From JACKJA01 sp050297015 (lineage in GTDB: Bacteria > Pseudomonadota > Alphaproteobacteria > Micavibrionales > Micavibrionaceae): a stretch of 57,346 nucleotides of DNA. The position numbers and the translations under genes are program-made. The DNA lies in NCBI GenBank assembly GCA_050297015.1, contig JBNKRZ010000015.1, forward strand, positions 1-57,346, read 5' to 3'. Below, piece after piece: positions 51,095 through 57,346 of this stretch (the stretch's first letter is position 1; each line of letters opens with the position of its first letter). The notes beneath the pieces are model-generated. The model saw only the letters and a list, made by a program, of their open reading frames with translations. It was not told the DNA's origin and made no database searches.

Positions 51095-51160
51095 TTCCTG
51101 CCTGAACAGGAAACTTATTGATTTAAAATCCAATCTTCCCGCCCCCCGTTTGAAACGGGG
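51095..51160 (-). promoter_or_regulatory. Two hairpins between rpsB and tsf
   Basis: CCCCGTTT and AAACGGGG (51144-51160, one-base centre) and TTCCTG/CAGGAA (51095-51112) can form stems in the rpsB-tsf transcript. Neither is followed by a T-run on the minus strand. Hairpins at this place could lower tsf expression relative to rpsB. The second resembles the GTCATTCC ends of dispersed intergenic repeats. Confidence 0.5.
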
Positions 51161-51178
51161 AGCAAAGAAATATACTCT

Positions 51179-51994
51179 TTAAGCTGAAGCTTTTTTCTTC
51201 GGCTTTTCTTCCGCTTCCGTCTCAGAACCAGCTTTAGCTTCTTCAGCCGGCAGCTCTTCAGCCTTCGGATTAGCTGCCGCACCGGCATCAACGCCGCTGG
51301 CCGCCATTTCAGCTTGCAAACCATCCAAAACCGCGCCGGAGAACAAGTCACAATACAGCTCAATTGCGCGGAAAGCATCGTCGTTCCCCGGAATCGGGAA
51401 GTCGATATTGTCCGGATTGGAGTTCGTGTCGATAATCGCGAACACCGGAATACCCAAATTGCGCGCTTCCGCAACGGCCAGGTCTTCCTTGTTGGTATCG
51501 ATAATGAACAAAGCATCCGGCAGACCGCCCATTTCCTTGATCCCGCCAATAGAAGATTCCAGCTTGTCGCGCTCACGCGTCATCATCAGGATTTCTTTCT
51601 TGGTGTAACCTTCGGTGCTAACACCCAGAATACCATCCAGCTCATGCAAGCGGGCAATAGATTTTGAAACCGTTTGCCAGTTGGTCATCATGCCACCGAG
51701 CCAACGGTGGTTCACGTAGTACTGACCACAGCGTTTTGCGGCTTCTTTGACTTTTTCCTGCGCCTGACGTTTTGTGCCGACGAACAGAACCCGGCCACCT
51801 TTAGCCGCAATATCACGGAGCGTTTTCAAAGCGTTATCCATCATCGGCACCGTTTGTTGCAAGTCGATAATGTGAACACCGTTACGCACACCAAAGATAA
51901 AGGGGCGCATTTTCGGGTTCCAGCGTTGAGCGTTGTGGCCAAAATGAACACCGGCTTCCAAAAGCTGGCGCATGGTAAATTCGGGCATAGACAT
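51179..51994 (-). CDS. rpsB: 30S ribosomal protein S2
   Basis: Small-subunit ribosomal protein. The 271 residues begin MPEFTMRQLLEAGVHFGHNAQRWNPKM and include FIFGVRNGVHIIDLQQT, VLFVGTKRQAQE, YYVNHRWLGGMMTNWQT and PDALFIIDTNKEDLAVAEARNLGIPVFAIIDTN. The C-terminus carries an Ala-Glu-Lys-rich tail of about 35 residues, longer than in E. coli and usual in alphaproteobacteria. AAGGAG precedes the start and a sigma-70-like promoter lies about 120 bases upstream. Confidence 0.97.
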   Translation of the reverse strand: MSMPEFTMRQLLEAGVHFGHNAQRWNPKMRPFIFGVRNGVHIIDLQQTVPMMDNALKTLRDIAAKGGRVLFVGTKRQAQEKVKEAAKRCGQYYVNHRWLGGMMTNWQTVSKSIARLHELDGILGVSTEGYTKKEILMMTRERDKLESSIGGIKEMGGLPDALFIIDTNKEDLAVAEARNLGIPVFAIIDTNSNPDNIDFPIPGNDDAFRAIELYCDLFSGAVLDGLQAEMAASGVDAGAAANPKAEELPAEEAKAGSETEAEEKPKKKASA

Positions 51995-52115
51995 ATGTTT
52001 TCTCCTTTTTCCAGTTAATGCCTCTGCGGGAAGGGCCGTAAAACGGACCGGAAAAGGCCGGATAAGCCTTAAAAATCCCGCATGTGAAATCCTGCAAAAT
52101 TACAGGTCGAGCGCT

Positions 52116-52144
52116 GATATAAAGGGTTTTCAGAGGAATTGCAA
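52116..52144 (-). promoter_or_regulatory. Sigma-70-like promoter for rpsB-tsf
   Basis: Read on the minus strand, TTGCAA (52144-52139), a 17-base spacer and TATATC (52121-52116) form a good promoter. It leaves a leader of about 115 bases before rpsB, in which a short CCTG/CAGG stem is possible. Ribosomal protein leaders of this length often carry autoregulatory sites. Confidence 0.55.
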
Positions 52145-52169
52145 GGATTTGTTTGCTTTTATTTAGCAC

Positions 52170-53291
52170 TCACTTACCGCGCCACATATTGCGGAAACGG
52201 CCGACAACACCGCCCTGCCCGCGGGAAGACACTCCCACATCAAGAACAACAGGCGGTTTTCCCTCACACTTCAAAACCTCAGACAAAGCACGACGCGGTG
52301 CATAAGTCGGTTTCCCGCCATACCCAAGGCGCAAAATATACTGCGCGCGCCCCTGTTGCTCCAGTGCGTCATGAAGGCGCAAACGTAGCTCCGGCACTTC
52401 ACACGGCTGATTGAGCGGAGAAGAAGAAAGCCCGAACCCTTCGGCGCATAACAAAACATGCATCAAAGCTTGCCCGGCATGAAGGCGCTGAAGCGTTCCG
52501 CCGGACTTACTGCCCAGAACGGCAATCACGGGAGATCCTTCCTCCAGTTGATCGTCATTGGCGGCTTTATTATGGTCCCCTTCAAAACGGCGTAGCAAAT
52601 GCGGCGAAAAGGAACCCATAATTTTTGAATAGCGCGCCGTATCCGTCGGTATTCCATCACCACTTTGCGCGCGCAACGGGTGAATCCAGCTCATCAGCTC
52701 CCGCCGGAAATTTTTATCACTGGTCTGAATATGGTCTGCCTCCGTGACCATGCGCACAATATCCGTTCGTTCATGCGGCGTACAAATATGAAGCCATGCC
52801 CCTTCACGCGCGGCGGCGGCCTTCAAGTCTTTCAAAATAGTTTCCGGCACCTCTTTCGCGGCAAAAGCACCCCAGTTCATATGGCGTTTCGTAACGGCTT
52901 TAAACAAAGACTGATCTTCAGCTTCCTTCGCGGCCTCCGTTTTATCGCCTAGTTTTACGCGCGCGAGCAAATCTTCATCTTCCGGGTCGGGCAGCAGCTC
53001 CGTCGTCCCCGTATAGCCAAAGGCCCGGATCGCCAGCCGCAAACTAAACAGAGCCGCACCGCAAGCAATTTCCAGTCCGCGGTCGTCCGGATCGGTCACC
53101 GCCAAGCCGTAACGGCGGTCAGCATACAAAGAAAGTGTGTTGCCGTTGATAACAAATTGCCAAGGCTGGGTGTTATAAGGTGACGGCGCCAGCACAGCAT
53201 AACGCACAAAAAAAGCTAACTTATCCGCCGCGCTTCCGCTTTCGGGGAAATCTTTTTCGGAAATCTTCCATGCCGCCATGTGATCGGTCAT
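52170..53291 (-). CDS. Acg-type nitroreductase-family FMN-binding protein
   Basis: A 373-residue protein resembling the Acg family of nitroreductase-like flavoproteins. The N-terminal AVLAPSPYNTQPWQF is the typical FMN-binding entry, followed by DRRYGLAVTDPDDRGLEIACGAALFSLRLA, both conserved in Acg proteins. Substrate unknown; proposed roles in the family include FMN storage and redox stress. The gene lies between dnaE and rpsB on the same strand but with its own 170-base upstream region, which contains the 25-bp repeat shared with the trkA 3' end. Confidence 0.82.
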   Translation of the reverse strand: MTDHMAAWKISEKDFPESGSAADKLAFFVRYAVLAPSPYNTQPWQFVINGNTLSLYADRRYGLAVTDPDDRGLEIACGAALFSLRLAIRAFGYTGTTELLPDPEDEDLLARVKLGDKTEAAKEAEDQSLFKAVTKRHMNWGAFAAKEVPETILKDLKAAAAREGAWLHICTPHERTDIVRMVTEADHIQTSDKNFRRELMSWIHPLRAQSGDGIPTDTARYSKIMGSFSPHLLRRFEGDHNKAANDDQLEEGSPVIAVLGSKSGGTLQRLHAGQALMHVLLCAEGFGLSSSPLNQPCEVPELRLRLHDALEQQGRAQYILRLGYGGKPTYAPRRALSEVLKCEGKPPVVLDVGVSSRGQGGVVGRFRNMWRGK

Positions 53292-53391
53292 ACCCGCCGT
53301 TCCTCTTTTTTTATCGCGCTGTTATAAAATTAGGAAACCGTTATAGCGATTTTCCACGCAGAAAGCAAAGTGGATTATATAGTCGTCTCGA

Positions 53392-53416
53392 TTTAGATAC
53401 TGTAGTCACATGTTAT
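53392..53416. repeat. 25-bp sequence repeated inverted at 101-125
   Basis: Exact reverse complement of 101-125. Here it lies in the gap between dnaE and the nitroreductase gene, about 100 bases before the nitroreductase start codon, and is not part of a coding region. Confidence 0.85.
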
Positions 53417-53461
53417 AAACGGCTTCATTTGCAAACCTGTCCTATTCTTAAAGGGGAATGA

Positions 53462-56400
53462 CTATAATTCCCGCACTTCTTTCACCCCAGCGGTGCGGAT
53501 CAGCGTATTGCGGATATCGGGGGAGAAATTCCAACGGCCCGGCAACGTTAGCTCAACAGGTATGCCGGGTTTGGCATCGGTGAAAATTTTTACCTGCACG
53601 CGCCCGCCGCCCTCGGCCTCCAACAGCTCTTTCATCACCGGAACGGGTGCCGGATCGTCGAGGGTCACATGAACCTCTTTGACCTTTCCTGCCAGCGCCT
53701 CGTCGAGCGGCTGGATCATTTGCACCGTATAGCGCAGTTGCTCTTCGCGCTGTTCTACCATGACTTTCAAGAGCAAGCCCGTCCCCGGCTCCAGCATATC
53801 TTTGACCCGCGCCAGCGTATCGGAGAACAGCGTTACCTCATAAACGCCCGTTGAATCTGAGAGTTGCAAGAACGCAAACTTGTTCCCCTTGGCGGAGACT
53901 TTGACCTGTTTCTTGAGAAGAACCCCCGCCATTTCGACCAGAGCGCTACTCCGGTGCGCAAGCTTTTCCTCAACACGCGCCATCGGGACAATCCCCATAC
54001 CTTCGAGCTGCCCGGCCTTGGTGTCGAGCGGGTGCGCCGACAGGTAAAAGCCCACCGCGTCGAATTCCTTCTTGAGCCGTTCCAGCGGGTCCCAATCATG
54101 CATATCCGGCAAAGGCGGCATCGCAAGACCGTCACCGCCGCCCGCATCACCAAATAAGCTGTTCTGGCCGCTTTCGCGCTCTTCGCGCTGGTTCTGGGCA
54201 TAACGGAGCAGCGCTTCCGCATAATCATTGACCTGCGCCCGGTTGGGGTTCAGACATTCAAATGCCCCGGCGCTGGCGAGCTGCTCCAGTTGGCGGCGGT
54301 TGAGTGTCCCGCTATCCAGCCTATTAGCAAAATCCTGCAAATCTTTATACGGGCCACCTTTATCACGCTCGGCGATCAGTTCCTCCATCGCATGTTCGCC
54401 CACGCCCTTCAGCGCCGCCAGCGCATAGCGCACAGCGCCCTCCTCGACCTTGAATTCCGGTAAAGACAAATTCACATCCGGCAGCAACAGATCAATCCCG
54501 GCCCGGTCCAAATCCTGTTTGAACACCGCCAGCTTGTCCGTATTGCCCAAATCCAGAGTCATAGAGGCCGCCATAAACTCTACCGGATAATTCGCCTTCA
54601 GCCAGCCCGTCCAGTACGCGATAACCGCATAAGCGGCCGCGTGCGACTTGTTAAAGCCATAGCCCGCAAATTTAGCGATCTGATCGAAAATGGCATTGGC
54701 CTGCTCAGAAGGAATGTCGTTATGCGCCGCACAGCCTTTAACAAACATGTCGCGCTGTCTGTCCATTTCTTCCTTGATCTTTTTCCCCATCGCCCGGCGC
54801 AAAAGGTCCGCCCCGCCCAGCGTATAGCCGGCCAAAAGCTGCGCGGCCTGCATGACCTGCTCCTGATAGATCATGATCCCATAGGTTTCTTCCAGAATAG
54901 GCTGGAGCTTCGGATGCATATAGTCCGGCTCCTCGCGCCCTTCCTTGATGTCGATATAGCGCGGGATGTTATCCATCGGCCCCGGTCGGTACAGCGCGAC
55001 CAAAGCGATAATATCCTCCAGCCGGTTAGGCTTCATCTTGCGCAGCACATCGCGCATTCCGGCACTTTCAAGCTGGAACACGCCAACCGTCTGGCCACTG
55101 GTGAGAAGCTCGTATGTTTTCTCATCATCAAACGGTATGTCAAGGTGATCCATCTTGACACCGTGCACCTGCTCCACAAGGTCCAGCGCTTTTTTGATGA
55201 CCGTCATGGTTTTGAGGCCGAGGAAGTCAAATTTGACCAGTCCCGACTGCTCCACGAACTTCATGTTGAACTGCGTCACCGGCATGTCGGAGCGCGGATC
55301 GCGATACAGCGCGAGCAGCTTGTGCAGCTCCCGGTCGCCAATCACCAGCCCCGCCGCGTGGGTCGAAGCATGGCGGAACAGCCCCTCCAGCTGCAAAGCG
55401 ATCGTAATCAGCTTATCCGTCGTCTCATCCCGCATACGCTCATTGGCGAGGTCCGGTTCCTGCTCCAGCGCTTCGGCCAGAGAGATAGGGTTCGCCGGGT
55501 TCGCCGGGATCAGCTTGGCAATCCGGTCCACCTGCCCGTACGGCATTTGCAGCACCCGGCCCACATCGCGCACCACAGCCCGCGCCTGCAGCTTACCGAA
55601 TGTGATAATCTGCGCGACGTTATCGTGGCCGTATTTGCCCTGCACATAGCGGATCACCTCGTCCCGGCGCGACTGGCAAAAATCCACATCAAAGTCCGGC
55701 ATGGAAACCCGCTCCGGGTTCAAAAACCGCTCGAACAGCAAACCAAACTCCAACGGGTCAAGGTCGGTAATCTGAAGGGCCCACGCCACGACAGATCCCG
55801 CGCCAGAGCCACGACCCGGCCCAACCGGAATGTCGTGCTCCTTGGACCACTTGATAAAATCCGAACAGATCAGGAAATAGCCGGGGAACCCCATGCCCTC
55901 AATAATGCCCAACTCATAATCAAGCCGTTCGAAATATGGTTTGGCAATCTCTTCTTTATAGGATTCGAAATCACCCCCCTCCCCCTGACCAGGGGGAGGG
56001 GAATCCCGAAAGGAAAGCTCTTTTTCTTTAAGAGCCTCCGGAAAGACAAATTTATCCAACCGCCATTGCAGGCCGTCTCGCGCTTGCTTACGTAGCTCTT
56101 CGGTCTCATTGCGCCCCTCACCCGTGTCAAAGGGAGGCAATAACGGGTCAATCGGCTTCAGGAGATAAGAACAGCGCCGTGCAATAACAAGAGTATTATC
56201 AATTGCTTCCGGGATATCTTTAAACAAATCCCTCATCGCGGCAGCATTCTTGAAATAATGCTCCGGCGTAACCTTGCGGCGATCCTCCTCGGTCACATAG
56301 CGCCCCTCCGCAATACAGAGCAGCGCATCATGCGCCTCGTGCATTTTCTTAGCGGCGAAGTAACAGTCATTCGTCGCGACCAGCGGCACATCATGCTTGT

Positions 56401-57049
56401 ACGCCAGATCAATCAATGCCCCTTCAATCCGATCTTCCTCCGGCCAGCCATGACGTTGCAGCTCGATGTAAAGACGCCCTCCTCCTACACTGTCACCCTG
56501 AGCAGCAGGCGAAGGATCTTTTTCATTGGCTTTCTCTTTAAGATTCTTCGGCTTCGCCTCAGAATGACAGAATATGCGTTTCAATCTTTTTAGTGCATTT
56601 TCAGCCTCTTTGGTCTGATTATGGAGCAAATACTGCCCCAGCGGCCCTTTTAAACCACCCGTCAGGCAAATCAGTCCTTCGGCATTTTCCTCCAGCACGT
56701 CCCAGCCAATATGCGGTTTTTCATCCGGCGGCGTTTCAAGATAAGAGATACTAATAAGCTTACAGAGGTTACGGTAGCCCTGCTCCGTCTGAACCAGCAA
56801 AACAAGCTGATAGCCTTCGATCCCGATATTGATCTGCGTTCCCAAAATCGGCTGCACCCCGGCCTTGGCGGCATAAATCGCGAATTCCATAGCCCCGAAC
56901 AGGTTCCCTGTATCCGTAATCGCGGCGGCAGGCATATTGTATTTCTGGCAAAGCCCCAGCAAATCCTTGATCGTGATCGCCCCCTCCGCCAGCGAATAGG
57001 CGGAGTGCAGGTGCAAATGCACAAAATTGTCTTTCACAGAATCGGGCAT
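53462..57049 (-). CDS. dnaE: DNA polymerase III alpha subunit with two repeat-encoded inserts
   Basis: Replicative polymerase. The 1195 residues show the PHP domain (FVHLHLHSAYSLAEGAITI at the start), the polymerase core with VGPGRGSGAGSVVAWAL and the catalytic acidic pair in PDFDVDF (D452, D454), a helix-hairpin-helix region, the OB fold (VEMAGVLLKKQVKVSAKGNK) and the tau-binding C-terminal part. It is somewhat longer than usual because of two inserts: residues about 162-186 (HSEAKPKNL onward) come from an RPE-like repeat, and about 350-358 (SPPPGQGEGG) from a C/G-rich palindrome. Both are in frame, and the polymerase motifs stay intact. Confidence 0.97.
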   Translation of the reverse strand: MPDSVKDNFVHLHLHSAYSLAEGAITIKDLLGLCQKYNMPAAAITDTGNLFGAMEFAIYAAKAGVQPILGTQINIGIEGYQLVLLVQTEQGYRNLCKLISISYLETPPDEKPHIGWDVLEENAEGLICLTGGLKGPLGQYLLHNQTKEAENALKRLKRIFCHSEAKPKNLKEKANEKDPSPAAQGDSVGGGRLYIELQRHGWPEEDRIEGALIDLAYKHDVPLVATNDCYFAAKKMHEAHDALLCIAEGRYVTEEDRRKVTPEHYFKNAAAMRDLFKDIPEAIDNTLVIARRCSYLLKPIDPLLPPFDTGEGRNETEELRKQARDGLQWRLDKFVFPEALKEKELSFRDSPPPGQGEGGDFESYKEEIAKPYFERLDYELGIIEGMGFPGYFLICSDFIKWSKEHDIPVGPGRGSGAGSVVAWALQITDLDPLEFGLLFERFLNPERVSMPDFDVDFCQSRRDEVIRYVQGKYGHDNVAQIITFGKLQARAVVRDVGRVLQMPYGQVDRIAKLIPANPANPISLAEALEQEPDLANERMRDETTDKLITIALQLEGLFRHASTHAAGLVIGDRELHKLLALYRDPRSDMPVTQFNMKFVEQSGLVKFDFLGLKTMTVIKKALDLVEQVHGVKMDHLDIPFDDEKTYELLTSGQTVGVFQLESAGMRDVLRKMKPNRLEDIIALVALYRPGPMDNIPRYIDIKEGREEPDYMHPKLQPILEETYGIMIYQEQVMQAAQLLAGYTLGGADLLRRAMGKKIKEEMDRQRDMFVKGCAAHNDIPSEQANAIFDQIAKFAGYGFNKSHAAAYAVIAYWTGWLKANYPVEFMAASMTLDLGNTDKLAVFKQDLDRAGIDLLLPDVNLSLPEFKVEEGAVRYALAALKGVGEHAMEELIAERDKGGPYKDLQDFANRLDSGTLNRRQLEQLASAGAFECLNPNRAQVNDYAEALLRYAQNQREERESGQNSLFGDAGGGDGLAMPPLPDMHDWDPLERLKKEFDAVGFYLSAHPLDTKAGQLEGMGIVPMARVEEKLAHRSSALVEMAGVLLKKQVKVSAKGNKFAFLQLSDSTGVYEVTLFSDTLARVKDMLEPGTGLLLKVMVEQREEQLRYTVQMIQPLDEALAGKVKEVHVTLDDPAPVPVMKELLEAEGGGRVQVKIFTDAKPGIPVELTLPGRWNFSPDIRNTLIRTAGVKEVREL
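55976..56001. repeat. C/G-rich palindrome inside dnaE
   Basis: CCCCTCCCCCT (55976-55986) and AGGGGGAGGGG (55991-56001) are perfect inverted arms around GACC. The stretch encodes SPPPGQGEGG around DnaE residues 350-358, a low-complexity insert between otherwise ordinary dnaE sequence. Confidence 0.75.
56492..56568. repeat. RPE-like palindromic repeat in frame within dnaE
   Basis: A 77-bp imperfect palindrome with ends GTCACCCTGAG and CTCAGAATGAC and inner blocks GCGAAGGATCTT and AAGATTCTTCGGCTTCG. It encodes DnaE residues about 162-186 in the N-terminal PHP region. The same family occurs at 14619-14696 and 28780-28845. Its codon frame relative to the element differs from that in pdhB. Confidence 0.8.
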
Positions 57050-57059
57050 AGCTTCTTTT

Positions 57060-57283
57060 TAACCACAGATAAACACGGATGAACACTGATAATCCTCTCG
57101 CTTCCCGCAAAATCAGTGTATTAATCGTCCCCCTAGATTGCTTTGCCTGCGCTCGCAATGACGGGCGCTACATCCCTTCTCTTCTTATCGTCATTGCGAG
57201 AGAGAGCGGAGCGGACGAAGCAATCTAGGGCCATGGAGAAATTCTGGATTGCCGCGTCGGTCTAAAGACCTCCTCGCAATGAC
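57060..57283. repeat. Composite of dispersed intergenic repeats
   Basis: The 297 bases after dnaE carry no gene that I can see. At 57060-57095 lies an AACCACAGATAAACACGGAT-type sequence. Three related units then follow: 57131-57162 (CTAGATTGCTTTGCC to CGCAATGACG), its inverted partner 57189-57230 (CGTCATTGCGAG to GCAATCTAGGG), and a third at 57245-57283 (TGGATTGCCGCGTCGG to CGCAATGACG). GACGGGCGCT plus CATCCCTT follows two of them. These look like intergenic palindromic repeats nested together. Confidence 0.75.
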
Positions 57284-57289
57284 GGGCGC

Positions 57290-57346
57290 TTCATCCCTTC
57301 ATCCCTTCATCCCTTCATCCCTTCATCCCTTCATCCCTTCATCCCT
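57290..57346. repeat. 8-bp tandem repeat TTCATCCC, seven copies
   Basis: Seven exact consecutive copies of TTCATCCC and one further base run to the end of the window, so the array probably continues. It seems to have grown from the CATCCCTT that follows the adjacent dispersed repeat. Confidence 0.95.

Noticed and set aside
54641..56095. A 484-codon plus-strand open frame opposite dnaE.
   Set aside because: It mirrors the dnaE codons, is rich in His, Arg and Leu as antisense frames are, and has no domain.
1..57346. CRISPR arrays, tRNA or rRNA genes, IS transposases, phage genes.
   Set aside because: No regularly spaced repeats, tRNA-like cloverleaf, rRNA segment or transposase or integrase motif was seen in the gaps or reading frames.

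Overview
The window carries about 53 protein-coding genes, nearly all housekeeping, and almost no non-coding sequence. Gene order places it in the Alphaproteobacteria. The diagnostic blocks are ntrY-ntrX-trkA, a fused ispDF, eno-ftsB-pdhA-pdhB-pdhC-lpd-lipA-ratA, tpiA-secG-pyrG-kdsA, ppiD-trpE and trpGDC-lexA-comEC-gltX-gltA, and the lpxB-lpxI-lpxA-fabZ-lpxD-ompH-bamA-rseP-dxr-cdsA-uppS-frr-pyrH-tsf-rpsB run. LpxI in place of LpxH, an alphaproteobacterial SOS box (GAAC-N7-GAAC) at lexA and a cluster of GANTC (CcrM) sites before ftsB agree with this. I cannot name the genus. No tRNA, rRNA, CRISPR array, IS transposase or prophage gene was found.

Layout. 1-5271 (minus): trkA, ntrX, ntrY. 5365-8396 (plus): ispDF, pgpA, pncC/cinA and a GT-A-like glycosyltransferase. 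8366-23569 (mostly minus): ratA, lipA, yjdM, lpd, a small ORF, pdhC, then two small plus-strand ORFs, pdhB, pdhA, ftsB, a membrane-anchored YqgE/AlgH protein, eno, a coiled-coil protein, kdsA, a GDSL esterase, pyrG, secG and tpiA. 23664-32123 (plus): ppiD-trpE and trpG-trpD-trpC-lexA plus a glyoxalase remnant, interrupted by a minus-strand pair (ankyrin protein and divergent polysaccharide deacetylase). Then comEC (minus), gltX and gltA (plus), and from 37296 a long minus-strand run for lipid A synthesis, outer membrane assembly, isoprenoid and phospholipid precursors and translation factors. An Acg-type nitroreductase and dnaE close the window.

The genes make the cell envelope (lipid A, BamA, Skp, CDP-diacylglycerol, undecaprenyl diphosphate), central carbon flux (enolase, TIM, the whole pyruvate dehydrogenase complex, citrate synthase), tryptophan, and core replication and translation functions.

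The most unusual content is repetitive and regulatory. Rickettsia-palindromic-element-like repeats of 77-78 bp lie in frame inside pdhB and dnaE, read in different frames; a related copy lies before trpG and a second palindrome lies inside dnaE. An exact 25-bp sequence occurs inverted at the trkA 3' end and 53 kb away before the nitroreductase gene. Six GANTC sites lie within 113 bp upstream of ftsB. The right end is a composite of intergenic repeats ending in an 8-bp tandem array, and the left end is a 23-bp perfect inverted repeat, so the window may be a complete contig bounded by repeats.
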